Assembly: GCA_027604685.1 (NCBI GenBank)
Contig: JADHYX010000003.1
Location: 19,179-83,178 of the forward strand
Source of the DNA: Lobulomyces angularis
Lineage: Eukaryota > Chytridiomycota > Chytridiomycetes > Lobulomycetales > Lobulomycetaceae
DNA: 64,000 nucleotides
Direction of reading: 5' to 3'
The position numbers were made by a program, and so were the translations under genes. This document shows positions 25,150-38,506 of the stretch, in pieces. Positions within the stretch are counted from its first letter, which is position 1. Every line of letters starts with the position of its first letter. Below the pieces are notes generated by a model. That model was not told where the DNA came from and did not search any database. It saw only the letters and a list, made by a program, of their open reading frames with translations.

Positions 25150-27290
25150 ATGTTGAAAACTTCGTTGAGAATTTCACAATTAACTAAACAATTTCCTTTA
25201 AAAAGAATGGTATTCACAAACTGCAACAAAATAACTCTAGATGAAAACTTAATACTAATGTTGTTTTTTTTGTCATGTTGTTAGTCTTCAACACTATCTC
25301 GAACGGTAAGAAAATAGTGCATAATATACAAATGTTACTCACTTGTGTTTTAGGAACAATCTGCGGAGGTGATTTCCAGAAAGTCAAATGCAGCTAGAAT
25401 TTTAGAGTTAAATAGACCAAAAGCTTTGAATGCATTAAATTTAAATATGATAAATATAATGAAAACTGAATTAGAGGTTTTTTTTTTTTTCTTTAAATTC
25501 CCATTAAGGCATTTGGTTAGAGCGTGCAAAATTCATCACTATGCAAAGTAGTTGTTTTGACCAATGATGAAAATCTTAAAGCTTTTTGCTCAGGGTATTA
25601 AAAAATTTTTTTCTTAATAAAAATTGTTAACATTTCAATTCCATTCTTCTGGATAGAGGAGATGTTAAAAGTAAATTTTTTTTTTCATATCCGTTAATAT
25701 GTATTTTAATGAAGCTGTTGTTAAAGAAGCAAAATCTGGAAGTTTGGACAATGCTCTTAATTTTTTTAGAACTGAGTATCAACTGAATCACTTATTGGGT
25801 ACAACTAAGAAGCCTGTCATCGCAATAATGAATGGAATCACAAGTAATACATATTTCTTTTTGCAACATGTGTTCAAGTGTAAAAATTTTATTTAAGTGG
25901 GAGGAGGAGTAGGTATATCAGTTCACAATCCATTCAGAATTGCAACCGAAAAAACAGTATTTGCAATGCCTGAAACTCAAATTGGGTACAGTAAACCATT
26001 AATAAAAATTCTTTTTTAATTTTTTTACAGGTTGTTTCCTGATGTTGGTGGTAGTTTTTTTCTACCCAGACTAGATGGTGAAATTGGAACTTATTTGGGA
26101 TTAACTGGTCATCGCTTAAAAGGAGAGGAAGTATTGTAATGACACATTACTTTCAAATTATAAAGTAAATTAATTGGGTAATTTTGTAGTATGGCGGGGA
26201 TAGCCACACATTTTGTTCCTTCTAGCAGACTTTCCACCCTATTAACTCATTTATCTGATACCACATCAGATGACTATGATGTGGTAAACATGATTTTGGA
26301 AGATTTTGTAGGAGATCCTATTCCATATTCTCAGTGGCAAAACTGGTCCCTTGGAGGGGAAAAGAGAACTGCCATAGACAGATGTTTTGGATTCAACACC
26401 ATCGAAGAAATTTTTGATGCTTTACAAAATGAAGTAGATATTACAAAGACTATGAGAAGGAAATGAACTAAATTTTTTTTTATTTTTTTTAGCAATCTGA
26501 ATGGGGAGAAAAGACATTAAAAAAACTAAAAACTTTTTCACCTACAAGTTTGAAGGTGACTTTAAAGCAATTAAGATTTGGAAAGCATCTTAGTTTTGCT
26601 GATTGCTTCAAAATGGAATATGCAATGGTTCATGAATTTTTGGTAATAAAATTTTTTGAAAAAACTAGTTTTAAAAAAAAAAAATTTTTTTATTTTAAAA
26701 GAAAAACCATGATTTTGCAGAAGGGGTAAGAGCACTTTTGGTAGACAAAGATCAAAAGCCAAATTGGAAGCCAACGTTTTTAGATAAAGAGCAGCTATCG
26801 GAAGAAAATATAGAAAACACATACTTTAGTATACTAAATCCCGCAGCAAAATCCCAGAAAACCACAGTTGCTTTAGAATTATTGAATAATCGTACGTATT
26901 TGGATTATCCACATAGAACTTTGTCAGGATTACCAAGTGAAAATGACATTCAAAGAGTAGTATCAAGTAAACTCTAGCTAGAGCTATGTTTGTTTTAACA
27001 ATTTTTTTTTTTACCGTTGTATAGATGAAGGATTAAACACTAAGCAGCCACTTATTTCATACGCTGATGTTTTAAACTATTTTTTACTAAACTGGGGAAA
27101 ATATGATGAAAAGCTCATGGGCCAATATGTTAGCCGTAAAAATTGCAGCATTGATGGCGGATTAGGAAGAGGAAAAGTAGGGTTGAAAGAAAAAGTTTTA
27201 TCTGTCTTAACAAAAAATGCAGTAGAAGAAAAAGATAAAGATGGAACTGTTGTGGGTTTGAAGTGGTCTAGTCCTCAAAGTAAATTATAA
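25150..27290 (+). CDS. HIBCH: mitochondrial 3-hydroxyisobutyryl-CoA hydrolase (Ehd3-like)
   Basis: Twelve exons (25150-25209, 25285-25305, 25354-25476, 25521-25594, 25657-25670, 25715-25843, 25898-25985, 26031-26135, 26190-26433, 26493-26642, 26702-26966, 27025-27290) give 512 aa, close to yeast Ehd3. A basic mitochondrial presequence ([20 protein letters not shown]) leads a crotonase fold: [48 protein letters not shown] with the family's Glu, and the HIBCH-specific [20 protein letters not shown]. It cleaves 3-hydroxyisobutyryl-CoA in valine breakdown; the yeast protein also sits in the mitoribosome. The C-terminal extension ([12 protein letters not shown] to the end) needs the last intron. 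Exon 5 is only 14 nt. Confidence 0.93.
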
Positions 27291-27537
27291 AGTCTATTGT
27301 TAGCTTTCTTGGATTATTTTCCAAATCTTATGTGAATTTTATAAACAAGGTTTTTGTGTTAAAAATTTTTATTACTTTTTTTTTTTTAAAAAAAAAAAAA
27401 GAAAAGATAATTAAAAATACAATACTTTTACAAAAATTATACAATAACTTGTACTATTTTAAATTTACAATTAGAAAATATTGGAATATACTAGAAATTT
27501 TTTACATCTTAAATTTTTTTTTATTTTTTTTTTTCAG

Positions 27538-28061
27538 TTAACAACTGGATCTTTTCAAGTAATCCTTTTCATCGTCCTTAATAAAATTAGTTTCATTTTT
27601 CAATTTTTTGGAAAAAATGTGTGTTAACTCTGCACATTCTTGAAATTCCGTAAATTTTTCTTTTTTTTTTTCCAAAAATTCATTTTTAAGCTTCAGTTCT
27701 AAATATTTTGAACTATTAGGAATAGAATTTAGTTTTCCCTCCAAAAAACATCTTTTTAATCTTGTAAATAACTCATTGTAATTTCCACTACAATAAAAAA
27801 ATTTTATTAATATTTATATATGTAAATATTTTTTTTTTTTAACCTAAACTTCAGGTCATATAAGGCTAATTGAGATTTTAACAATTTTGCAGTAACTTTT
27901 ATTCTTTTGTTATTTTTTAATTTGTTTGTACTTTCGGAGGGATGAAGATGATTATTAAACAAAATATCTTCGATTTCTTTTTTACTCTTTCTATTTAACC
28001 CTTTGTACTGCAACCCTTTGGTAGGGGACCAAGTAAAGCTATTTGAAAATTTCAAATTCAT
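27538..28061 (-). CDS. small basic hypothetical protein
   Basis: Two minus-strand exons (28061-27844 and 27787-27538) join AG+T in phase to 155 aa. The protein is soluble, Lys-rich and mostly helical. The N-terminus has a tidy motif (FTWSPTKGLQYKGLNRKSKK) and the C-terminal half is charged helix ending RSSC. It converges with HIBCH at the 3' side. I recognise no family; a small nuclear or cytoskeletal protein is only a guess. Confidence 0.55.
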
Positions 28062-29115
28062 AATTTTTTTTTTTTTAGGAAAAGTTTTTTTTAATTTTTA
28101 TTCGATCTCCGAATTCTATTTTTTTTTTGTTTCATTTTTTTGACAATTATATTCAAAAAAAAAAAAAAATTGTTATAATTATTATTGTTATTATTATTTT
28201 GTCTTTGATATTTTTTTTTTTCTTTCTCACTGGGTTTTTTTTTTTATTTTTTTAGACAACTTATGAATTTTCTTTTCCTTTTTTTTATTTTTTTTCATTC
28301 GTTTCAAGAAAAAAAAAATTTTTTTTTATATTGGGAGAAAAAAAATTTGAAAATTATTTAAAATTGTATAAGGGATTTATTTTTATATAAATTCATTAAC
28401 ATATTAATACTTGATATAAAATAATTTTAAGTAACTGAATAAAAAACTTGGTAAATACAGGAAGTTTTTTCTAAGTTCTGTGTGTTTTTATTTAGTTATT
28501 ATGAATTCCTTTTATTTTGAATGGTTAAGTTTCTTTATAATGTGACTAGGGCGGATTTGTAACTTTAGTATAACGTTAATGATTTAATGACAATTGGACC
28601 ATTGGACATAGAAGGAAATCTGAATTTTTATTTAAAATGTGTATTTAATTTAAAATCATTAATTTTCTTCTTGAAAAATATGTATTTTTATTTTTTTCTA
28701 GATGCATTATTCGAAATTTGAAAGGAGAAAACGAAAAACAACTTAAATAGATTTTTCACGCAGCACTAAATTCCTTTCTTTCATCAGGTTCGCACCCAAT
28801 CTCTATGCTATCTTCATAACTTCAGGTCCAACGTGCATTCCTCCCCTGCAAACTTTTACCAAACACACACTCCATTTCATCAAATTTGTGCAATGTTTTT
28901 GCTTTACTCCGTAAACGTTAACAAAAAAAAAAAAAAAACATTCAATGAAAAAAAAAATAAAAAATAAAATAAAAACTTAAATAATAAATTTTATCTTATT
29001 TTTTTTTTTAATTTTTTTTTTTATAATTTATTCCTTTTTTTTTTTAAAAAAAAAAAGAAATCTTAATTAAAATAAAAAAAAAAAAATAGTATCTGATTAT
29101 TTTATTCTTTTTAAC
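28062..29115. other. divergent intergenic region
   Basis: About 1 kb between a minus-strand gene start and the cyclin start. It has many homopolymer tracts, plus a less AT-rich block at about 28740-28920 with no open frame. Probably holds promoters of both flanking genes; no specific element recognised. Confidence 0.4.
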
Positions 29116-29679
29116 ATGGCTATCTCTGCAACTAGTTTGTTTCCAACATCTTATTCCATTTCGCAAATTAAAAAAATTCAAAATGAGGATTTACAGTTTT
29201 CAAAGCTAGTATGCACGTTAATTTTTAAAATCCTGGACAACAATTTTTCCATCGTCAACTGCAGCAATTCCCATAATGATACCAGATTAATTCAAAACTA
29301 CAACAGCTTTGTACATTACTTTTACAACTTGATAAAAAACAACAATTTTCCTATTTCTTCAATAATTGTTTCTTTAATTTTAATTAAAAGATTCAATGCA
29401 AAAAATGCCACTGACATCAACTTTATCCTACTATCAGATTTTAACGTTAAACTCATATTTATCACCAGTTTTTTGATCAGCTTAAAATTAAATACTGACA
29501 AGAAGATTCTAAACTCTCACTTTAGCTGCATTTTTGGTTTGACCCTGGAAAACTTAACATTAAAGGAAAAAGAATTTTTAAATTTTATCGACTTTGAAAC
29601 TTTTGTTGTTTACGAAGAATATTATGAATGGTTTTATTATTTGAAAAATTTGAGCAAAATACTTCTCTTTTCAAGCTAA
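29116..29679 (+). CDS. Pho80/Pcl-type cyclin
   Basis: A single exon encodes 187 aa, the size of a bare cyclin box. The pattern is that of Pho80-like cyclins: FVHYFYNLIKNNNFPISSII, then a helix ILIKRF, then FNVKLIFITSFLISLKLNTD (the conserved 'can move/are kept' helix), then GLTLENLTLKEKEFLNFIDFE and a Tyr-rich end. Such cyclins bind a Pho85/CDK5-type kinase and tune phosphate, glycogen or cell-cycle responses. One of few intronless genes here. Assignment is by pattern, so the exact subfamily is uncertain. Confidence 0.65.
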   Translation: MAISATSLFPTSYSISQIKKIQNEDLQFSKLVCTLIFKILDNNFSIVNCSNSHNDTRLIQNYNSFVHYFYNLIKNNNFPISSIIVSLILIKRFNAKNATDINFILLSDFNVKLIFITSFLISLKLNTDKKILNSHFSCIFGLTLENLTLKEKEFLNFIDFETFVVYEEYYEWFYYLKNLSKILLFSS

Positions 29680-30016
29680 TCTTATTTTTTTTTTTTTATT
29701 TTTTTAATTTTTTTATTTTTTAATCTAATTTATTATGTGCTGTATCTTAAAATTTAATTTATATTTTTAGTTTGATAGTTTTAAATAAAGAACTTATTTT
29801 TTTTTTTAATAGTAATTTTAAATTCATTCCAAAGATATAACAAAAAATGGTATTTATTACATAGAGATTTTAAAACAAAAAAAAAAAAAAATTAAATCCT
29901 CATTGGACTTTAAATTCATAAATAAATTAAAAAATGTATTTTTTTTTTTCTTTTTTGTACCAATAGAAAGCAAACTATATAGAAAAATTAAAAGAAAAAA
30001 ATTACATAGAAAAATG
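29680..30016. other. convergent 3' intergenic
   Basis: About 340 bp of A/T tracts between the cyclin stop and the stop of the GPI-anchored gene; only 3'UTRs are expected here. Confidence 0.5.
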
Positions 30017-30571
30017 CTACATTAACATGTACAAAAATACAATAGAGGTTACAATTAAAGCGTTAAAGCTGCCAATCATTTTTAATCCAGCACTAGCAGC
30101 TGCTGCAGGAGGTGGATTTGTATTTGTAGGAAGCGGTTTCGTTTCTGTCACAGGGGTTCCTCCATTGGCGGTACCAGTAAGTATTGTAGAACCACTAGAA
30201 GAAAGGTCGGAAAGTGTTTCTTGAATCTCTGTTTTGACTGATTCAGTACTTTGAGCAATAGAGGTAAGAGTAGCGGCGGATTCCTCAGCAGATTTTGTTG
30301 CTGATGCAAAGGCACTTGTTGAAGAATCGGCAGCAGATTCAGCTAGATCACTAAAAATTATATTTAAAATTTGAAAAAAAAGTATCTAAGTTTACCTTTG
30401 AGTTTTTGTTGCTTCTTTTTGTGCTCTTTCGCTACTTTTTGATGCTCTACGAGATTCTTTTTCTTGTTCTCTTTGTTGTCTTTGAGCATCGTGATCATTT
30501 TGTTGAGGATTAGCAATCGCACTAAAGATTATTACGAAGGTAAGAAAGATTGTAAATATTGAGATTCTCAT
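30017..30571 (-). CDS. GPI-anchored Ser/Thr/Ala-rich surface protein
   Basis: Two minus-strand exons (30571-30396, 30350-30017) give 169 aa. Residues 1-20 are a clean signal peptide (MRISIFTIFLTFVIIFSAIA). A hydrophilic Gln/Glu/Arg helix (about 21-58) follows, then a Ser/Thr/Ala-rich stretch with AESAADSSTSAFAS-type repeats and a Pro/Thr linker. The end has small residues (AAAASAG) then a hydrophobic tail with no charged cytoplasmic residues, which is the layout of a GPI-attachment signal. This is expected at the cell surface or wall. A TATA box lies about 60 bp upstream. No homology recognised. Confidence 0.75.
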
Positions 30572-30627
30572 AGTAGCTATTAGGTGTTAACTTTTTTTTT
30601 TAAATTTTTTTTTTTAATTTTTTCAAG

Positions 30628-30635
30628 TTTATATA
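30628..30635 (-). promoter_or_regulatory. TATA box of the GPI-protein gene
   Basis: On the minus strand TATATAAA sits 57-64 bp upstream of the start codon, flanked by less AT-rich DNA (CACC before, CTTG after). The spacing suits a TATA box with a short 5'UTR. Confidence 0.55.
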
Positions 30636-31156
30636 TGGTGAAATTCGAACATTTCGGAGGAGGCACATTGGACACTTTGACGTCCTCTCGTGTTTCCAAC
30701 TTTGGAATCCAAGACTGGATTAAACATGGATGAAATATTTAAAAAAATATTTACAAATTAGGTGTTAAATTTGCATCGATTTTAGTATGAAATTAGTGTT
30801 GTTTTTTGTTTTTCTTCTGCATAAAACAGGAAAATAGAAGGATATTTTTCTGTATTTGAATTTTTTCACTTAAATTCACCCTCAAATTCGAAGTATTGAT
30901 TTTCCAACTAAAATTTTAGTTCCCTAATTCTGCTTTTTTTTTTTTATCACTTAGTTTGCTGGATAGTATTTTATTACTAATTATCTATTATAAGATAGAT
31001 GCTCAACAGCATAACAAATTTGGGCTAAAAAAAAATTTTCTTCTGGAAAAATATAAAAAAAAAAAATTAATAGATAGTTAAATTAAATAGCCTTTTTTTT
31101 TGGAAAGTGAACCATTGCACTATTTTATCCAAATTTTAAGCTGAATAAATAAAAAG
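30636..31156. other. divergent intergenic region
   Basis: Shared upstream DNA of the GPI-protein gene (-) and the ankyrin gene (+). A less AT-rich block at about 30655-30715 includes GACGTC, which could bind a bZIP-type factor. No gene seen. Confidence 0.4.
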
Positions 31157-32637
31157 ATGGGATTGAACTTAATGGAGCTACCTGACGAATTATTAGAAAT
31201 GATTTATATAAATTCATGTTTATTAGAAATTAAAGATTGGAAAGCAGCAAAATCTGAAGTCTCCTCTATCAACAGCACAACAGAAGATTTACACTCAGAC
31301 CTTGTAAGAAGTTGCCAAATCAATAATTTTTCAACTTCAAACTTTAAACTGAAACCATTCCAAATTTCAAAAGTAAATAAAAAGTTTAGATTATTTAGTC
31401 TAAACATGTGCATTAAACTGAAAATTTTGCAATATCACTTAAATTTACCCAATTTAACAAAGCAATTACATCTTTTAAACAAATTTCAGGCTAAAACCTT
31501 GGTGGAAAGTTTTTTATTTTTCGAAGAGACTGGAATATATTTATTTGAAAATGTGATGTTAAAAAATTTAAATTTTGTAAACTTTGAAATTTTGTTGGAG
31601 TATAGCTGCATTTATGGTAAAAATGTACTGTTAACGAAGATGCTCAAAAATTTAAAGGAGTTAAAAGAAAGCGATGCTTTGAAATATTTTAGTCTAGATA
31701 GCATCATAAATTTGTGTTTAATACAGAGCTGCATGTGCAATAACTATGCTAATTGTGCAACGATAATTCAATACGGCGGAAATGTCAACGTCGACAATGG
31801 AGAGCCAATATGCATGGCTAGTAAATATGGATGGACCGATGTTATTGGTTTAATAAAAATTCAATCAACTAAATTTACAGTTATTTTTATTTTTTTTTTA
31901 GAACTTTTAATTAAAAACAAGGCCGATGTAAACGCGCAAGAGTGTTATCCACTAGTCTCAGCATCAAGGTTTGCACGATATTGTTTCTATTTATGTTTAC
32001 CCATTCTCTAGAAATGGACATTACGATAGCGTTAAGGCTTTATTATTAGCTGGAGCAAATGTGGATGGAGAAAACAATGGCCTACCTCTATGTAAGAAGC
32101 TTTAAATCCTTTTCATTCTAATTTTGGTCTGGTTTACAGGTTCTGCAGCAGAACTGGGTTATTCCTCAATTGTTTCCATATTGTTAGAGTTTGGCGGTAC
32201 AATTTATAAAAATGATTTAAATTTCAAATAAAATAAATTTTTTTTTTTTTTTTTAATCATAGCAAAACATGATTTTCTTCAGGATTATGCGATTAGATGG
32301 GCTTCTCTCTCAAATCATTTGGCTTGCGTAGAAATACTATGCAAGTATGGAGCAAACGTTAACTCAATGAACAATTACGCATTAAGGTAAAAAAACAATA
32401 AGTTACTTCAAATAAAATTTTTCTTTATCTATTTTTTTTTGCACCTAAAGGAATTGCGTTAAATTAAAGCTATATGATATGGTGGAGACTCTGCTTATAA
32501 ATGGGGCAGATCCCTTGGCGAATTCATCCGAGTGTATAAAATTTGCTATCTCTACTGCTGATGATAGAATGATTAAGTTGTTAATTGGGGATTATAAAAG
32601 TCAAAATAAGCGTGCAGTTATAGAATTTGAGGAGTAA
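31157..32637 (+). CDS. F-box-like and ankyrin-repeat protein
   Basis: Exons 31157-31847, 31902-31968, 32012-32091, 32140-32196, 32263-32386 and 32451-32637 join to 401 aa. The start MELPDELLEMIYINS resembles an F-box helix. From about residue 200 there are five or six ankyrin repeats, visible as YGGNVN, LLIKNKADVNAQE, GHYDSVKALLLAGANVDGEN, GYSSIVSILLEFG, ACVEILCKYGANVNS and MVETLLINGADP. F-box/ankyrin proteins can serve as substrate receptors of SCF ubiquitin ligases; that role is an inference and the F-box is weak. Confidence 0.75.
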
Positions 32638-32851
32638 AACCAAATAACATTGTTTAATTTTTTTAGACTTTATAGAATATATCTGAGATACCCGCGTTTT
32701 TATACTAAAATATAACTAAAATATAATGTTATAAGGTTATTTCAAATTTTAATTATATCGAGTCAGTCTTTTTTTTTTATTTATTTTTTTTTTTAAAAAA
32801 TTATAACCTACATTAAAAAAAAAAAAGGAAATCTTATCTTGTAAGTTGATT

Positions 32852-33582
32852 TTAAACTCTGGAGATAAGCAAATACATATCCAATCCAACACTAAATTTT
32901 TCTAATGTTTTATAATTACCAACTAAACACAGTAATAAACCACCAAATGAAACGTAGACCGCACTAAAAAATAAAATAAAATAAAATTAAGAAAAGTAAA
33001 TTAATAATTTCAATAAATTCTTTTTTCATTTTTCATTTTTTTTTTTTTTTTGCTTGCAACCGTAAAGAGAGCATTATGCGAAAAAAAAATTTTTAACACA
33101 TAAAAGTAGAAACAAAAAAATTATCAAAAAAAAGGAATTAGTTAACATACACTTTGTCACTTTCAATTTCATGAAATTTGTAACACTTTCCATGCATTAC
33201 GTATTCGTAATCATCAGCAATACTTTTACTGTTTAATCTCCACATCTCATTGTCTGGTATTGTCGGATCTAGACTCAGACTATTTGTTAACAATAAATTT
33301 AATCTTTCTGTAATTTTTAAAGGATAAATTTCAGTGTTCACGTCTAAACGTAATTCCATTTCTTGGTCATTTTTTGCCGTTATTCTAGAAACTTTATCAA
33401 ATTTCTTTCCCCCTTAAAAGGAAACGTCAAAAAAATAAAAAAGAAACAATATTTTTAAAAATATTTATAACTTCTTTTTTCATAAATATATATATTTATT
33501 TCTAATTTTTTTTTTTTTTTTTAATACCTTCATCTAAATCCGTTATTGTAAAATAATCTTGAAAAATTGTGGTATTTGACAT
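32852..33582 (-). CDS. RPB8: RNA polymerase subunit RPB8/ABC14.5
   Basis: Three minus-strand exons (33582-33528, 33412-33151, 32963-32852) give 142 aa, the family length. Matches are IFQDYFTITDLDEGGKKFDK, LDVNTEIYPLKI, SIADDYEYVMHGKCYKFHEI and, in the last exon, AVYVSFGGLLLCLVGNY. RPB8 is an OB-fold subunit shared by RNA polymerases I, II and III. The central loop (SLDPTIPDNEMWRL) is short. Intron 2 is about 190 nt, long for this genome. Confidence 0.95.
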
Positions 33583-34165
33583 AATTGAAATTTATTATTA
33601 AAGATTTGATATTATTAAATGTTTTCTTTCTTTTTTTTTGTTAATAACAAAAAAAAAAAAATAAATTAAAATAAATAAAAAAAAAAAAAAAAAAAAATTT
33701 TGCATTCACAAAATTCACATTAGATCTATCTATAAATTCTACGATGCCTTAGTTGATATCAATAAATTTACTGAAAATATTATATTATAATTTAACGATT
33801 TCAATAGATTAAACAATTTTTACAAAGTTTATTCTGTTTAAATTTGACAACTTTTTTTTAAAAATGATAATTCCATCGTTGATAATATCTAGACTATTCC
33901 TATTCTAGTATAAAAAATGTAATATAATTTATTATCTTTTTACTTCTTGAATCTCCAACATCTTTAATCCTCTATGCAAAAAATAATTTTTCTCAAAATT
34001 TTAAATACAAAAACTATTTACTATTATAATTTATGCTTGCTTCACATTCCAATTATATAGCATTTTAAAATTTTTGTTGAACTGCTTTGGTGAATGGAAT
34101 AAAGATAATCTTACAAAGACTATTTTCATTACTTATAACCCTAATTTTTTTAAACTTTCCAAAAA
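33583..34165. other. divergent intergenic region
   Basis: About 580 bp between the starts of RPB8 (-) and the aminopeptidase (+), with a long A-tract at 33670-33697. It presumably holds both promoters; no specific element recognised. Confidence 0.4.
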
Positions 34166-36175
<2,010 letters not shown>

Positions 36176-36334
36176 TTTTGGAGCCATATTTTAACGTTTT
36201 TATGTAGATTATTTTAATATTGAAATAAAATATTGGGTTTATAAGAGTTTCGCAATAGAAATTTTGTTGATAATTGAAGCAATAGATCTCTAAACCACAA
36301 CTTTTTTTTTAATATATATAATTATTTTTATCAT

Positions 36335-36830
36335 TGGGCAGCTAATAGATGGTTAGATTTGCACAATGGTTTTATTTCTTCTGTTTTGCTAACTTCATAT
36401 GGATCCTTTTGGATTATGGCAACATTAATAATTTTTTTCAGTAAAAGTTGATAATGCCAAGAAAACCAATAGAAAAAGAAAAATAGAAATAATAAAAGAT
36501 TGATGTTCCATCATTTTTTAGGTGGAGGAAACTTTTCTCTTGGATAAAGGCAACTTTTATGTTTTTAGAAAGAGCTTTAATTAAAATGTCAAAGGTGATT
36601 ATCCTTGATGAAGCAACTGCTTCCGCTGCTGCTAGAGTACAGGACACTATTAGGACAGAGTTTAAAGAAAATACTTTATTATGGTTCTTTTTTACAAAAA
36701 AATTTAACCTTGATTTATATTTTTTTTTGCATCGTTGATAAAGAACAGTTATTGATTATGAAAAAATTATAAATTTTCGACCATGGTGAAATTAAACAGT
36801 TTGATACTTCATTAAATTTGATGACAAGAA
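36335..36830 (+). pseudogene. relic of an ABCC (MRP-type) transporter
   Basis: Fragments of the C-terminal half of an ABCC transporter are in order but broken. AANRWLDLHNGF followed by hydrophobic sequence matches the second membrane domain. About 160 bp later come GGGNFSLG, a stop, RQLLCF, a stop, then SKVIILDEATASAAARVQDT (Walker B region) and FKENTLL. The H-loop region is unreadable, and TVIDYEKI, DHGEIKQFD follow in shifted frames. The two Walker A blocks and everything upstream are missing. Stops and frameshifts rule out a working product. Confidence 0.75.
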
Positions 36831-36951
36831 ATAGTACAGTAAAAAAATAAAAAAAATGAAAAAAATGAATTTTGTTAAAATTTATTTTTTTTTTTTTTAA
36901 TCGAATATTTAAAATTTCAAAAGTTTTTGTTTTTTTCTTCCTCTCTACAAC

Positions 36952-38238
36952 ATGTTAAAAACAATCTTCAATTCTAGAAACTTGAATTTTAATTCTACAT
37001 CTCATTTAATAAACAGAAGATTTCTAGCTTCCATTAAATCTGGTATAATTGCTACTATTTTAAATTTCTTTTAACATCTTTTTTTTCCTTTATACAGTAG
37101 AACCCAAATCAACCCTTTTTAAACCTATCATACCTGTTAATGAGACTGATGTTATTATTGAGAATTCTATCAATAAATTAAAAGCAGAAGACCCAAATTT
37201 ACAAAATTACATGAAAAAATATGAAAATAAAATTAAAGCGTAAAAAAAAATAATCCTTTTTTTTTTTTCTTCCTTTTAAAAAATATAAATCTAAAAAATA
37301 TTCAGTAGAGAGAATTTTAATTATTTTTGTTTTTTTTTTCTAAAGAAAACAGGAAGAAATTTTAAAAAATCCTACTTTAAAAAAGCAACAAGAAGATAAA
37401 TTAAAACAAGCGGAAACAGAACGTCAACAAAGAAGAAAAAGTTTCAGCGAAAGGCAAAAGAGAAGGTTGTCAAATAAAGGAGATGGAAATGTAGTGAAAT
37501 TAGATACAATAGTGAATTTGGAAAAGTTAAAGATGGAATCAAAGGATTCAATTGAAGCTATTTGGAATCAGTATCATCAATCAAAAGAAGGCTTTTTATC
37601 CGGTGTTTTGACGAAAGAATTTTTTGAAAAGTTGATAAATACAAGCAAACAGTTTCCAATGGTTTTAAATTTTTTTTCTTTTTTTATATTAATATATTTA
37701 ACTCTTTAATGTGTATTGTATTTTTTATGTTTAAATATAGTTCATCATTCCATTACCAAGAGAACAAGGTTATGAATTTTTTTATCTTCAGTTTGAGGGA
37801 AACAGAACATTTTTTACTTCGTTACTGGAATTTAAAACCAAACAAGGTGTTTTATTAAATAATTACACCAAACAAATTAATTTTTTTTTTTTTTTGCTTT
37901 TTTAGAAAACGCTAAGCCATACCTTGTGTTAACTAATTTTACTGAGTTAAAAGATACAAAAAACATTGTATTAATGCAAGGAGAAATCGACGTTGGTGAA
38001 ATTAATGGTAAACAGAAGTTAACTAATATTGAAGCACAAACTTTGGTCTACCAAATGCAAAACTTTTATGTTATTGGTAAGAATTGGAAAGACAAAAAAA
38101 AAAAAAAACTTTAATTTTTTTAATTTTTTTTTAGGCGGAGAAAAAAAAATTAGATTACTTGAAAAATTTCATAAAACTCCAAATGAATTTGATTACCAAG
38201 AACTATTGGATGAAGCTGAAAGATTAGGAGTACAATAA
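36952..38238 (+). CDS. ATP11: mitochondrial F1-ATPase assembly factor Atp11
   Basis: Six exons (36952-37042, 37098-37239, 37346-37661, 37741-37846, 37906-38076, 38135-38238) give 309 aa, close to yeast Atp11 (318). A presequence rich in Arg, Ser and Asn (MLKTIFNSRNLNFN, INRRFLASIKS) precedes a charged coiled region and the ATP11 domain with IEAIWNQYH, IIPLPREQGYEFFYLQFEG, FFTSLLEFKT and LTNFTELKDTKNIVLMQGEI. Atp11 binds free F1 beta subunits and prevents their aggregation in the matrix. Exon 2 has a CAGTAG tandem acceptor that could add or drop one Val. Confidence 0.93.
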
Positions 38239-38506
38239 GTTTATTTGAGTATTTTTTTAATTTTTTTTTTTTTTAATTTTTTATGGTGGTTGCATTTTTT
38301 TTATCTTTATTTATAATATATTAATTCAACTCTTTTTAACTCTTATTTTGAATACAAACATACGATATAGGAACTTTATTTAAACTACTAATAATAATAA
38401 AAAAATAAGCAATATACTAACAACAAGACATGAAATAAAAAAAAATAAAACAAAATAAAAAAAAAAATCGAATAAGAGGATATTAAATATGATAAAAAAA
38501 AGCAGG

